In this document: one piece after another, positions 9,801 through 18,378 of the stretch
How positions within the stretch are numbered: position 1 is the first letter of the stretch
How the letters are laid out: every line of letters begins with the position of its first letter
Origin: Paenibacillus tianjinensis
Lineage (GTDB): Bacteria; Bacillota; Bacilli; Paenibacillales; Paenibacillaceae
Assembly: GCF_017086365.1 (NCBI RefSeq)
Contig: NZ_CP070969.1
Span: 868,001-932,000 of the forward strand
Direction of reading: 5' to 3'
Length of the DNA stretch: 64,000 bases
Translations under genes and position numbers: made by a program
The notes under the pieces: generated by a model
Database searches by the model: none
The model's input: the letters and a program-made list of their open reading frames with translations, nothing else
What the model was told of the DNA's origin: nothing

Positions 9801-12053
9801 ATCGGTGACAGTGTAAAGGGAACGATTCTGCCGGGTACCACAGTCATCCTGAATGACGGTGAAACCGCCTATAGTCTGCTGGTCCGCCAGCTTGGAAGCA
9901 AGGTGGTCAGCAGCGGTACAGGTAGTGACATCTACATCCGGTCCATCGACGGACTGGGTGAAGGAGACCGCGGGCCGGAGAGCGGCTGGATGTACTCTGT
10001 AAATGGAGAATTTCCAAATTACAGTGCAGCAAGTTACAAGCTAAGCAATGGTGATACGGTGGCTTGGCGTTATACGGTTAAGAACGGAGATCTGGGTGGT
10101 TCAGCTGCCGGATTAGGCGGCACAGGAACGACGGTGAGCGGTGTTGATATCACGGCAGACAATACGCTGCCGCTGGACAGGGTTCTGCAAACGACAGCCG
10201 TTTCCGGTACGGTCATGACACGGGCAGAAGCAGCTGCGCTTAAGCAGAGTCTGAGCGCCAATGTTGCTTCCTTCGAACAGGATGTGACTCCGGCTGCAGC
10301 GTCTTTAAAAGACAGCGGCGGTGAAGTAGAGCTGAAGCTGCCTGCCGGTGCAGTCTCCGGTACGCTGAAAATCAGTGTGCGTGAGAGCAGCGCAAACCGT
10401 CCTGAGCTGGTATCGGGATTGTATGATTTCAAGCCTGACGGCACCAAATTCCTGAAAACAGCGGATCTACTGATCAAGATTCCTGTTACCACAGCTAATC
10501 CGGCCAATCTGGCCCTGGCCTGGCTGGATGAAAGCACAGGGAACTGGATACCGGTTCCTGCGTCACTTGACCTCAAAACGGGGATCATGACCGGTAAGGT
10601 CAGCCATTTCACTACTTATGCGGTTGTGGACCGCAGCAAATTTGAGCCGAAGCAGGCCCAGCTGATCAGCGATATTGCCGCTACAGCCAAAATGGTTACG
10701 GCCGCCGGAGAACTCAGTGACTGGCAGGCGCTTGGCCTGGCCCGTTCCGGCCATTCTGTACCAGCCGGCTATCTGAGCGGGGTGAAAGAGCGGCTTGCCG
10801 CAAGCCAGGGCGAATTCCGCAAAGTTACGGATTATGAGCGTCTGGTACTGGCCGTGGCCGCTGCCGGAGGCAATCCGCAAAGCTTTGGCGGCTACAATCT
10901 GATTGAGAAAATTTACAGCAATGACAAGATGGCCAGCCAGGGCAGCAACGGTTTGATTTTTGGCCTGATTGCCCTGGACAGCGGCTCCTACAGTGTTCCG
11001 GCAGGTGCGCTGTGGACCAAAGAACGGCTGATCCAGGCCATTCTGGAGCTGCAGAGTAAGGATGGCGGCTTCCCGCTGACCGCGGGCGGAACCGATGATG
11101 TGGATCTTACCGCGATGGCAGTATCCGCGCTCTCCTCCCATGCAGAGCAGGCAGCAGTACAGACAGCGCTGGATAAAGCGGTCACTTGGCTGTCGCAGCA
11201 GCAGCTGGAGAACGGCGGCTATAAGCTGTCCGGAGTAGAGAACAGCGAGAGCACCGCACAGGTGATTATCGCTCTTAGTGCAGCCGGTGTAGGCCCGGGA
11301 GATGCACGCTTCGTCAAAGCGAAGGGCGGACTGCTCAGCCATCTGGCCTCATTCCGACTGGCGGACGGCGGTTATGTCCATGCCGCCGGCCAGCCGGAGA
11401 ATAGTCTGGCTACCGAACAGGCACTGCTGGCCCTGACTGCCTATAGCCGCTTCCTGACAGGAGACAGCAAACTATTCAGTATTTCACCGGCAGCTGTCAG
11501 CAGTACCGTATTCACAGACGAGAGCCGCATTTCTTCCTGGGCGCTGGATTCCGTTCATGCCGCCTATGATCAAGGATTGATGAAGGGCGTCAGTGAAACC
11601 GACCTGGTCTTCGCGCCGAAGCAGCAGATTACCCGCGCCGAATTCGCAGCCCTTCTCCTGAGACTGATGAATCAGGACCCGTCCGCAGCGGCTGCGGCAC
11701 CTGTATTCAGCGACGTGAAGCCGGGTGCGTGGTATTATGGAGCAGTGCTGAAGGCGAAGGAGCTAGGAATTATCAGCGGAGTATCAGATAAGGTCTTTAA
11801 TCCCGGCGGAGCTATTACCCGCCAGGATATGGCAGTCATGATCTCCAGAGCCTTCAAGCTGGAGAACGCTGCTTCAGCTGCGGTTCAGGCCGGGGCCTTC
11901 ACGGACGAGAGCCGGATTAGCAGCTATGCGCTGTCCGCTGTACGTACCGCCTCTGAACTGGGCTACATGACCGGCTTTAACGGAGCCTTTGATCCGGCGG
12001 CAACGGTAACGCGGGAAATGGCTGCGGTCGTAGCAGTAAGATTGCCACAATAA
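6888..12053 (+). CDS. S-layer-anchored transcobalamin/intrinsic-factor-like protein
   Basis: This is a 1721-aa secreted protein. Domains in order: signal peptide (about 1-37, ending near GQAASA); an alpha/alpha-toroid of squalene-cyclase/prenyltransferase type (about 50-330, with GGF and GGY repeats); three DUF4430 (transcobalamin C-terminal-like) domains starting near 349, 553 and 758, each followed by a beta module with KWVWNNTT; a fourth DUF4430 near 965; a linker and ZU5-like region (about 1070-1245); a second alpha/alpha domain (about 1252-1520); and three SLH repeats from about 1541 to the end. Toroid plus DUF4430 is the architecture of eukaryotic intrinsic factor and transcobalamin. 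With the upstream B12 riboswitch it probably captures cobalamin at the cell surface. ATG at 6888 and 6891 both fit AAAGAGG; 6891 has better spacing. Confidence 0.9.
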   Translation: MMKTMFPAKFLRLGLALLLVISIIGAAVVPAGQAASAAESSPAAVGTDTVTDAVYAAAGQISATDATYKTAEYILGSGVTSEWQAIGLAQAGYRVPDSYVQSLTQQVQTAGGRFASVTEYARIVLAVKALGADPADFAGNGSTAGYNLLERIYNNEKISGQTLNYPVYALLALDSGNYTIPGNAKWTKAALLTEILSKQNADGGFALNSGASEPDITAMALTALSAYKSDPAVASAGQKAVAWLSAAQDSKGGYGDNSESAAQVIIGLTSFGIDPAGVQFTKNGADLIGRLLSFQTSSGGFIHNAGGSINPFATEQGLQALVAYKLFSGGSNGKLYDFTKPAAQNPLVYVPLVIEGPQGTLGQGNAYAGNALEALEKVAAQNGLALKNPSGSYVTGIGNVFAGTYGGWDGWMYAVVRGGQWLNPDVGMKDFKLKDSDRVVVYYAGSDTQLVESVTLSKAQPGEEEPFTVTVNQIKWVWDNTTFTSSPVISKAAGVEVAIGDQKAVTDKDGKAEFTAGVAAGDYTLTVTGYVAGAAPKVAKYTQAITVVSKKVSAYLAVEGPDGTVAEGALKAANVLEALKKLTASQNIPLQITDSAYGSYVSGIAGITNGIRDAYWNFVVLRSGEWIYPSVGMGDFELQAADKVLVYFGGTNTQIVDKVVTSPLQPKPGEPFTIKVTQKKWVWNNTTSTSDPVVSPAVGVQVTLAGTTLTTDSQGQAVVEKGLSSKIYTVAVTGYAGGAAPKVARYTQSLKVAPGNVSAHLSIEGPQGPLAEGTLDAYNAFDALQQLAASGGIPLQSTESSYGIFVWGIGGIENGAYSPNDYWGFAVSRGGAWIYPDVGLNDFVLQPSDKVLVYYTGANTQVVNSLAVSPAQPKPGEPFTVTVEQKKWVWNNTTYTSDPVTSKAEGIQVSSGGVTATTNAEGVASFQQGLPAGSYSLAVTGYVEGKAPNIARYTQPLTVSAPFQASATISVIGDSVKGTILPGTTVILNDGETAYSLLVRQLGSKVVSSGTGSDIYIRSIDGLGEGDRGPESGWMYSVNGEFPNYSAASYKLSNGDTVAWRYTVKNGDLGGSAAGLGGTGTTVSGVDITADNTLPLDRVLQTTAVSGTVMTRAEAAALKQSLSANVASFEQDVTPAAASLKDSGGEVELKLPAGAVSGTLKISVRESSANRPELVSGLYDFKPDGTKFLKTADLLIKIPVTTANPANLALAWLDESTGNWIPVPASLDLKTGIMTGKVSHFTTYAVVDRSKFEPKQAQLISDIAATAKMVTAAGELSDWQALGLARSGHSVPAGYLSGVKERLAASQGEFRKVTDYERLVLAVAAAGGNPQSFGGYNLIEKIYSNDKMASQGSNGLIFGLIALDSGSYSVPAGALWTKERLIQAILELQSKDGGFPLTAGGTDDVDLTAMAVSALSSHAEQAAVQTALDKAVTWLSQQQLENGGYKLSGVENSESTAQVIIALSAAGVGPGDARFVKAKGGLLSHLASFRLADGGYVHAAGQPENSLATEQALLALTAYSRFLTGDSKLFSISPAAVSSTVFTDESRISSWALDSVHAAYDQGLMKGVSETDLVFAPKQQITRAEFAALLLRLMNQDPSAAAAAPVFSDVKPGAWYYGAVLKAKELGIISGVSDKVFNPGGAITRQDMAVMISRAFKLENAASAAVQAGAFTDESRISSYALSAVRTASELGYMTGFNGAFDPAATVTREMAAVVAVRLPQ

Positions 12054-12125
12054 AAGATTACGCAAGAGGGCAGATTTACAGCCCGTTTTAAGATAGAATA
12101 ATAACAGACATATTGGATAGGGATG

Positions 12126-12167
12126 GAACGGGGGAGCAGCAGGAAGCCCTCGTTCTTTCCCTTTTTT
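12126..12167 (+). terminator. Possible intra-operon terminator or attenuator
   Basis: GAACGGGGG (12126-12134) can pair with CCCTCGTTC (12147-12155) with one G-U pair, then TTTCCCTTTTTT. It lies between the large surface protein and the lipoprotein gene and could reduce readthrough, lowering transporter expression relative to the surface protein. Confidence 0.45.
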
Positions 12168-12185
12168 ACGGAGGTGTGAACATTA

Positions 12186-13031
12186 ATGTCGAAATCAGCC
12201 ATACACAGGTTCTTATATCCGATGCTCATCCTGCTGGCGGCGCTGCTGTTCACAGGCTGCGCCGCGGAGCGGCCTGCCGCCGGTCCTGACGGCGGCAATA
12301 CGGCCGCAACGGCTGCGGTGCACAGCACGCACCCGGAAGGCAGCGCGTCTCCGCAGGCCGGAGACGCAGTGGCCACAGCCCCGCCGTCTGCCCCGGCGGG
12401 CACAAGCGCTTCGCCGTCTCCCGCAGCGGAGACGGCTGCTCCTGAAGGCGCGGCTGCTGCCGCCGCGCCAACTGCCGTTCCCGCAGCCGCTGGAACGGCC
12501 CCGCGGGCTTCGGCGCCGCCAGGCACAGGCGCCGGTGCAGCCACGGCCGCAGCTGGCGGCAAGCCCGCTGCGGCAAGCCCTTCTGCCGGTGCGAAGCCAC
12601 CGGCAGCCACCGCGACTGCGCGGCCGGCAGCCACGCCGCAGGCCACGGCAGGAGCCTCTGCAGCTGCTGCGCCTGCCGCAGAGGCTGCCACAGCGGTCAT
12701 CTCCATTACGGGAGATGAGGAGCATGGCGTGATTTTGGCGCCTGCCGCCTATGAGATCAAGGAAGGCGAGACTGCGCTGGAGCTGCTGAAGCGGATTACC
12801 CGTTCATCCAAGATCCAGATGGAATATCAGGGCGCCAAGGCCTTCGCCTATGTTGAAGGCATAGACAATCTCTATGAATTCGACCATGGGGCGGAGAGCG
12901 GCTGGATGTATAAGGTCAACGGAGCTTTCCCGGATAAAGGTGCGGGAAGCTATACCGTAAATCCCGGCGATACCATTGAGTGGCTGTATACGCTGGATCT
13001 CGGCAAAGACCTGGGAGCCAAAGCGCCATGA
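12186..13031 (+). CDS. DUF4430 (transcobalamin-like) lipoprotein
   Basis: This 281-aa protein has a lipoprotein signal with lipobox LFTGC (C25). A roughly 140-residue Ala/Pro/Thr/Gly-rich linker follows, then one C-terminal DUF4430 domain (about 175-275), recognisable by ISITGDEEHGVILAP, ESGWMYKVNGAFP and NPGDTIEWLYT, closely matching the DUF4430 units of the preceding surface protein. It should be tethered to the outer face of the membrane with the linker spanning the wall. The inferred role is to receive cobalamin from the S-layer protein and present it to the ECF transporter. ATG at 12186 follows GGAGGTG. Its stop overlaps the ATG of the ecfT gene (ATGA at 13028-13031), a sign of coupling. 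Confidence 0.85.
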   Translation: MSKSAIHRFLYPMLILLAALLFTGCAAERPAAGPDGGNTAATAAVHSTHPEGSASPQAGDAVATAPPSAPAGTSASPSPAAETAAPEGAAAAAAPTAVPAAAGTAPRASAPPGTGAGAATAAAGGKPAAASPSAGAKPPAATATARPAATPQATAGASAAAAPAAEAATAVISITGDEEHGVILAPAAYEIKEGETALELLKRITRSSKIQMEYQGAKAFAYVEGIDNLYEFDHGAESGWMYKVNGAFPDKGAGSYTVNPGDTIEWLYTLDLGKDLGAKAP

Positions 13032-13972
13032 GCAGCGGCTTCCGCGCCATGCATCCGGCGGTTGCGCTGCTCTATTACGGCGGGCTGATGCTGTTCGCCG
13101 CGCTGCTGTTTCATCCGCTGTTCCTCCTAACGGAGATTGCAGGTCTCGCGGGCCTTCTGCTGCTGCAGGGACAGGGAAGGCAGCTGCTGCAGGGGCTGCC
13201 CTTCTATCTGCTGATGGCCGGTTCCGTGGCTGTGCTGAACCCTTTGTTCTCCCACAGGGGAGCGCACATCCTGTTCTATTTTTGGGATCAGCCGGTTACG
13301 CTGGAATCCGTGCTGTACGGGCTGATGATGATGCTGGTGCTGCTCACGATTTTTATCGTATTCATCTCTTACAATTACACGGTAACGACAGATAAGTTTA
13401 TGTATTTATTCGCTGCAGCTGCACCCAAAACAGCCCTGCTGACGCTGATGGCACTGCGGTTTGTGCCCTTGTTCCAAAGAAGGCTGCGGCAGATTACCCT
13501 CATCCAGCGCCTCCGGGGCATAGATGCGGGTCAAGGCAGCCTGCGCAAAAGAATGCAGGACGGCATGACGCTGCTGAAAGTGCTGCTGACCTGGTCGCTG
13601 GAGGAAGCGCTCCAGACCGGCGATTCGATGAAGGCACGCGGCTATGGCATCCGCAAACGCAGTGCATACAGTATCTTTAAGCTGGACCGGCTGGATAAGG
13701 GGATCTTACTGCTGCTTACCGTCAGCGGTCTGATTCCGCTGCTTGGCTGGCTGCAGGGATACGGAATCCTGGAGATTTATCCGCGTATGAAGCCTATGGA
13801 GTTCGGCGGGGGCGAAGCGGTGATGTATATCAGCTTCTGCCTGTTCGTGCTGACACCCCTGGGCCTGGAAGGAAAGGAGAAATGGTTATGGAGATCATCA
13901 CGGCGGAGCGCTTATCCTTCCGTTATCCCGAAGAAGACCGGGACTCGCTCCATGAGCTCTCATTCTCAGTAG
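13028..13972 (+). CDS. ecfT: ECF transporter transmembrane component EcfT
   Basis: The product is 314 aa from ATG 13028, which overlaps the lipoprotein stop; this start is preferred over an in-frame upstream start that would overlap that gene further. It has several membrane helices in the N-terminal two thirds, and the two cytoplasmic coupling-helix motifs typical of EcfT: QRLRGIDAG, and MKARGYGIRKR as the canonical ARG motif. It scaffolds the ATPase pair and the substrate-binding S component. The 3' end overlaps the ATPase gene by 85 nt; the last roughly 28 residues are basic and unlike membrane protein, so they are encoded only by the overlap. Context (B12 riboswitch, DUF4430 proteins) points to cobalamin uptake. 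Confidence 0.85.
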   Translation: MSSGFRAMHPAVALLYYGGLMLFAALLFHPLFLLTEIAGLAGLLLLQGQGRQLLQGLPFYLLMAGSVAVLNPLFSHRGAHILFYFWDQPVTLESVLYGLMMMLVLLTIFIVFISYNYTVTTDKFMYLFAAAAPKTALLTLMALRFVPLFQRRLRQITLIQRLRGIDAGQGSLRKRMQDGMTLLKVLLTWSLEEALQTGDSMKARGYGIRKRSAYSIFKLDRLDKGILLLLTVSGLIPLLGWLQGYGILEIYPRMKPMEFGGGEAVMYISFCLFVLTPLGLEGKEKWLWRSSRRSAYPSVIPKKTGTRSMSSHSQ

Positions 13973-15573
13973 AAGAAGGGGAGTTCGTTGTGCTGCTTGG
14001 CCCGTCGGGCTGCGGTAAAACAACACTGCTGCGTCATCTGAAGCGTGAGCTTACCCCCGTGGGCACAGGCAGCGGCATGATCCGTTATCAAGGGCAGCCG
14101 CTGGCGGAGCTGCCGGCGGAGAAGGCGGCCGGGGATATCGGGATGGTCTTTCAGAACCCGGATGCGCAGATTGTAATGGATACGGTGTGGCATGAACTGG
14201 CCTTCGCAATGGAGAACCTGGGCTATCCGCCTTCTGTTATGCGGAGCAGACTGGCAGAGATGGCCGGGCTGTTCGGTCTGGAGCCGCTGCTGTACAAATC
14301 GGTCCATGAGCTCTCCGGAGGCCAGAAGCAGCTGCTAAATCTGGCCTCCGTGCTGCTGCTTCAACCGAAGCTGCTGCTGCTGGACGAGCCGACCTCACAG
14401 CTGGACCCTGTCGCGGCACGCGAGTTCATCCAGACCTTGTATAGGCTGAATGAGGAAATGTCGATGACCATCATTATCAGTGAGCACCGCCTGGAGGAGG
14501 TCCTGCCGCTGGCAGACCGTGTCCTGCTGCTGGAAGACGGTGTGCTGCAGGCTTCCGGCAGTCCCCGCGAGTTCGTACGGGGAGCCGGAGACGCGCGGCA
14601 GGCTGCGCGCCGGGCCTACTTGCCGACTGCATCACGGCTATTCCTTGCCTTGTCACCGGAGGGGGAGCTGCCGCTGGAAACCATTCCGCTGACGGTCCGT
14701 GAGGGCAAACGCTGGCTGCAGGCTTATGCGGCCACCGGGCAGGAGATGCTTGCCGCCAGCGCCCCGGAGCCTGCTGCAGCGATACGCGCTGAGCGTTCCT
14801 CTGTACCGGCTGCTACCCTGCTCGGCGCCAGGGAAGTCACCTTCCGCTATGAGAAGGATGGGCCGGAGGTGCTGCGTAAGCTGAACCTGTCGCTGCATCA
14901 AGGCGAGCTGCTGGCGATCCTGGGCGGCAACGGTGCAGGCAAGTCCACCCTGCTGCAGGTACTGAGCGGTCTGGCAAAGCCCCAGCGCGGCAATGTGGAC
15001 CTCGCCAAAGGGGTAACTACCGGGTACCTGGCCCAGAATCCGCTGCTGTATTTCAGCTTTGATACCGTTATAGAGGAGCTGAGGCACATGGCCTCCGTTG
15101 CAGGTTTAGCTAACGAAACGGCACAATCGGAGATTGAGCGGCTGCTGGAGGTGTTTCAGCTTCAGCAGGTGCTGGAGAGCCATCCGCATGATCTTAGCGG
15201 CGGCCAGCAGCAGAAGCTGGCGCTGGCGATGATCATGCTGCTGAAGCCGGCGGTGCTGCTGCTGGACGAGCCGACCAAGGGTCTGGACCCTGAGGCCAAG
15301 TCCAGGTTCGCGGGCTTGCTCGGGCAGCTGCTGGACCAGGGGATCAGTATTGGGATTGTGACGCATGATGTAGAGTTTGCTGCACGGTACGCGTCCCGCT
15401 GCGCACTGCTGTTTGACGGGAGCATTACCGCAGAGGGAAGGCCATCAGCTTTTTTCAGCAGCAATTATTTCTATACTACGGCGGTAAACCGCATGGTCCG
15501 GGATATTCTTCCGCAGGCATTAACCATAGAGGATGTGATGGCCGCTTGGCACGTTTTCGCATCCCGCTTATAA
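13888..15573 (+). CDS. Fused ECF transporter ATPase (A-A')
   Basis: This 561-aa protein has two ABC ATPase domains in one chain. Domain 1: Walker A GPSGCGKTT at 38-46, signature LSGGQ at 142-146, Walker B LLLLDEPTS with D166/E167. Domain 2: Walker A GGNGAGKST at 346-354, a second LSGGQQQ, Walker B with D461/E462 and H-loop VTHD. ECF systems normally use two separate ATPases (EcfA1/A2); here they are fused, as in many vitamin-specific ECF modules. ATG 13888 is chosen over 13882 because AAGGAG lies 8 nt upstream of it. It powers transport through the adjacent EcfT and S component. Confidence 0.9.
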   Translation: MEIITAERLSFRYPEEDRDSLHELSFSVEEGEFVVLLGPSGCGKTTLLRHLKRELTPVGTGSGMIRYQGQPLAELPAEKAAGDIGMVFQNPDAQIVMDTVWHELAFAMENLGYPPSVMRSRLAEMAGLFGLEPLLYKSVHELSGGQKQLLNLASVLLLQPKLLLLDEPTSQLDPVAAREFIQTLYRLNEEMSMTIIISEHRLEEVLPLADRVLLLEDGVLQASGSPREFVRGAGDARQAARRAYLPTASRLFLALSPEGELPLETIPLTVREGKRWLQAYAATGQEMLAASAPEPAAAIRAERSSVPAATLLGAREVTFRYEKDGPEVLRKLNLSLHQGELLAILGGNGAGKSTLLQVLSGLAKPQRGNVDLAKGVTTGYLAQNPLLYFSFDTVIEELRHMASVAGLANETAQSEIERLLEVFQLQQVLESHPHDLSGGQQQKLALAMIMLLKPAVLLLDEPTKGLDPEAKSRFAGLLGQLLDQGISIGIVTHDVEFAARYASRCALLFDGSITAEGRPSAFFSSNYFYTTAVNRMVRDILPQALTIEDVMAAWHVFASRL

Positions 15574-16232
15574 TTGCCATAGTCCTTTTCATCGCCGGCC
15601 TGGCGCTTACGGCAGCATTGAAGGACCGTCATTATATGCTGCTCAGTCTTGTGCTGCTTCTCGCTGCGCTGCTGCCGGTTTTTATCCGCCTGGAACGGCG
15701 GCCGCTGGAGTCTAGAGAGCTGGTGCTGCTCGCTGTACTGTCGGCTATTGCGGCGGTCAGCCGGATTCCGTTCGCTGCACTGCCCAGTGTGAAGCCTGTG
15801 TCGGCGATCGTAATTCTGTCGGCCTATGTATTTGGAGCAGAAGCAGGCTTCATCATCGGGGCTGTGGCCGCGCTTGTCTCTAATATCTATTTCGGGCAGG
15901 GTCCCTGGACACCCTGGCAGATGTTTGCCTGGGGGATGGTCGGCCTTAGTGCAGGCTGGCTGCGGAATGCCTGGTGGATGAAGAAACGCAGCGGTATGCT
16001 GATCTTCGGCTTTGTGTGGGGGTTCTTATTCGGCTGGATCATGAATGTCTGGTATATCATCAGCCTTCCGGACGCGTTCAGCTGGGGACTTGTGGCCGCT
16101 GCATATGCCTCCAGCTTTTATTTTGATTTAGCGCATGCGTTGTCCAATGTCTTTTTCCTTGCCATTCTTGCCGGAGGGTGGACCAAAGTGCTGGAGCGTT
16201 TCCGCAAAAAGTACGGCTTGCTGCAGGAATAG
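15546..16232 (+). CDS. ECF transporter substrate-binding S component, probably cobalamin
   Basis: This 228-aa integral membrane protein has about six or seven helices. The AVLSAIAAVSRIPFAALP segment, and GAEAGFIIGAVAALVSNIYFGQGPWTPWQM, look like the core of CbrT-type S components; an internal MNVWYI and a C-terminal basic end are also present. The start is probably TTG at 15546, overlapping the ATPase stop region by 28 nt; the next in-frame ATG (15636) would cut the first helix. It is the last gene of the riboswitch-controlled operon. The S component sets specificity, so its neighbours (B12 riboswitch, transcobalamin-like proteins) argue for cobalamin. Direct sequence proof of the substrate is not possible here. 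Confidence 0.8.
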   Translation: MARFRIPLIIAIVLFIAGLALTAALKDRHYMLLSLVLLLAALLPVFIRLERRPLESRELVLLAVLSAIAAVSRIPFAALPSVKPVSAIVILSAYVFGAEAGFIIGAVAALVSNIYFGQGPWTPWQMFAWGMVGLSAGWLRNAWWMKKRSGMLIFGFVWGFLFGWIMNVWYIISLPDAFSWGLVAAAYASSFYFDLAHALSNVFFLAILAGGWTKVLERFRKKYGLLQE

Positions 16233-16278
16233 AGTTTGCATTGTGTAAAGTTGAATTGGTGAAAATTAAAGTAGATTA

Positions 16279-16329
16279 TTCGACAAAAATTTCAATAAAG
16301 TATCATTATTCGACCTTTTTCGCCGATAA
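16279..16329 (+). promoter_or_regulatory. Candidate Spo0A boxes and sigma-D-like -10 upstream of chemoreceptor
   Basis: TTCGACAAAA at 16279-16288 is the reverse complement of a Spo0A box (TTTTGTCGAA), and a second, weaker TTCGACC lies at 16310-16316. GCCGATAA at 16322-16329 resembles the sigma-D -10 element, though no good TAAA -35 is at the right distance. Motif matches only. Confidence 0.35.
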
Positions 16330-16369
16330 ATAGAATACAGCAAGTAGGGAAAAGGCGGGAACTAGGACG

Positions 16370-18079
16370 ATGAGAGATCTAAAGGTGAAATATAAAATGG
16401 CTGTGCTTGCGGCTGTTGCAGTAATCATGGTGATCGGTATCGGGATGAATGGTATTCTGTTCGCTAACAAATTAGCTGACCGGTCACAAGAGACATACAA
16501 TCTGAATCTGGTGCCTATTCATATGGTTACTGAGATACGCGCCAATAACCGGGCCATCGAGTCCTTTTTGCTGGAAGACCTGCTTACGAAAGAGGCGGAT
16601 AAGAGCCAGGGGCTCACTGCCGGAATTCAGGAGAAGATTAAGCAGAATAATGAACTGATGAACCAGCTGAAATCCATCGACTTTAAGGATACTGAAGTCA
16701 GCAACAAAATTAATGAATATTTGTCTCTTCTTGAGGATTACCGGGCACAGCGCGATAATATTATTCAGCTTGCCAATAAAAACCTAAATGAAGAGGGCTA
16801 CCAGGTTTTCTCGGGCCGTACGTTCAGCGAGTCCCGGACGAAGATGGTGGGCCTTCTGGATGATGCGTCAGCGCTGCTTCTGGCGGATGCCAAAACGCAT
16901 AATGAACTTACATTAAATAATGCACAGACCTCCTCGATGTTAAGCGGCATACTTATTACCGCAGCCTGGGTATTATGCATTGCAATCAGCATCGTCATCA
17001 CCCGCTTGATTACGAATCCGCTCAAAGAACTGCAGGCGCTTATGCGCCGTGCCGAAGAAGGAGATCTGACTGTAACGGCAGCTTACCAGTCGAAGGATGA
17101 AATCGGCCAGATCAATACTTCATTCAACAGTATGCTCGATAGCTTGAAGCGAATGATGCTGGGTGTTTCAGAGAGCGCAGAGGTGCTGTCAGCCTCCTCC
17201 CAGGAAATGAGTGCAAGTGCCGAACAGACCGGACGCGCTTCCCGGCTGATTGCTGAGACCTCAAGTGAAATAGCCGCAGGCTTCGAAAACCAGGTGAACA
17301 GCATTGACCGTACGGCGTTATCCGTGCTGACGATGACGGAGGACATTGCTGCTGTTGAGCGCAGCAGTAGTGAAATGGCGGATCTTATGGCCGGTGCAGC
17401 AGTTTCAACGGATCAAGGTGCTGCGGCTGTAGATAGAATTATCAGACAAATGAAAGATATTAATGCCAGTGTAACCGCCACTCAGGCCATTGTCCGCAAT
17501 CTTGGCAGTTTATCCGCAGAGATCAACACTATTATTACTACCATTAATGAAATTTCCGCCCAGACCAATCTGCTCTCGCTGAATGCATCGATTGAAGCAT
17601 CCAGAGCCGGGGAACATGGCCTTGGTTTTGCCGTGGTTGCCGGTGAGATCCGCAAGCTGGCCGAGGCAACCGGCAGTAGCTCGTTGCAGATTACAGAGAT
17701 TATTACCGACATTCAGCAGCAGACCGGCAGTGCCGTGGAGTCGATGGCACTAGGCTCTGAGCTTGTAGCGCTTGGAGTGGAGCAGAGCGGAGTGGTTTCC
17801 CAGGCATTTGACAAAATTCAGGCTTCCATTAAGGCTGCTGCCTTGCAGACAGAAGAGATCAGGGGGGCAGTCGGACATGTCTCACTGGAGTCGCGGGCCT
17901 TATCAGGGGCGATGGAACGGGTAAGTGAGATTTCCCGTAAGGGTGTGGAAGATGTTCAGGATACCAGTGCCGCCAGTGAGGAGCAGCTGTCGGCGATGGA
18001 AGAAATGATGGCTTCGGCTCAGTACCTGGCGACTTTAGCAGAGGATTTGCAGAAGGAAATGGCGCGGTTCAAGCTCTAA
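16370..18079 (+). CDS. Methyl-accepting chemotaxis protein
   Basis: This 569-aa chemoreceptor has a TM1 near 11-32, a periplasm-side four-helix-bundle-type sensor (about 33-188), TM2 near 190-213, HAMP (about 214-265) and a long cytoplasmic signalling coiled coil. The highly conserved hairpin tip reads [21 protein letters not shown] followed by EIRKLAEAT. Glu/Gln-rich helices on either side offer methylation sites. It would signal through CheW/CheA, none of which is in this window. The sensor domain has no recognisable ligand motif. It stands alone between the B12 operon and the qox operon, with its own terminator. Confidence 0.95.
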   Translation: MRDLKVKYKMAVLAAVAVIMVIGIGMNGILFANKLADRSQETYNLNLVPIHMVTEIRANNRAIESFLLEDLLTKEADKSQGLTAGIQEKIKQNNELMNQLKSIDFKDTEVSNKINEYLSLLEDYRAQRDNIIQLANKNLNEEGYQVFSGRTFSESRTKMVGLLDDASALLLADAKTHNELTLNNAQTSSMLSGILITAAWVLCIAISIVITRLITNPLKELQALMRRAEEGDLTVTAAYQSKDEIGQINTSFNSMLDSLKRMMLGVSESAEVLSASSQEMSASAEQTGRASRLIAETSSEIAAGFENQVNSIDRTALSVLTMTEDIAAVERSSSEMADLMAGAAVSTDQGAAAVDRIIRQMKDINASVTATQAIVRNLGSLSAEINTIITTINEISAQTNLLSLNASIEASRAGEHGLGFAVVAGEIRKLAEATGSSSLQITEIITDIQQQTGSAVESMALGSELVALGVEQSGVVSQAFDKIQASIKAAALQTEEIRGAVGHVSLESRALSGAMERVSEISRKGVEDVQDTSAASEEQLSAMEEMMASAQYLATLAEDLQKEMARFKL

Positions 18080-18092
18080 ACATATCTCAAAT

Positions 18093-18133
18093 AAAACAAG
18101 ACCCTGGGACGAATAAATTCCAGGGTTTTGTTG
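18093..18133 (+). terminator. Terminator after chemoreceptor gene
   Basis: AAAACAAGACCCTGG (18093-18107) pairs with CCAGGGTTTTGTT (18120-18132) across a 12-nt loop; the 3' arm is T-rich. Confidence 0.75.
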
Positions 18134-18155
18134 ATTTTATTGCAGCAAAGATCAG

Positions 18156-18258
18156 TTAACCGCCGCTTAAATAGGAGTCTCCAGAGACATTCCAGGTGCT
18201 GTTAGCATCCAGAGTAAGCGAAGCGGACTTCGCCGGATTTGCATTAACAGCGGTTGGT
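18156..18258 (-). pseudogene. Remnant of a carbohydrate-binding beta-helix gene
   Basis: On the minus strand about 33 codons ending in TAA read as NPAKSASLTLDANSTWNVSG then DSYLSGG. This resembles the C-terminal end of DUF4353-type carbohydrate-binding beta-helix proteins, whose last repeats carry STWNVTGDSYL-like text. No start, upstream repeats or signal peptide remain, so it appears to be the 3' stump of a deleted gene. The family link is recalled, not searched. Confidence 0.35.
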
Positions 18259-18305
18259 TGAACATGGGCTGAATGTTTGTTGAAAATGAATGAAACTGCG
18301 CTAGC

Positions 18306-18352
18306 ACAAAAAAGCAGCCCGCTCTGGTCAAATTACCGGAAGCGGGCTGCTT
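18306..18352 (-). terminator. Terminator of the qox operon
   Basis: On the minus strand AAGCAGCCCGCT (18352 to 18341) pairs with AGCGGGCTGCTT (18323 to 18312) and is followed by T residues (complement of AAAAAA). It lies directly after qoxD. Confidence 0.85.
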
Positions 18353-18378
18353 AATGGAAGAAAGATCGTATGCCTGTC

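Noticed and set aside
10563..11342. 259-aa minus-strand ORF
   Set aside because: Antisense shadow of the second toroid domain of the surface protein.
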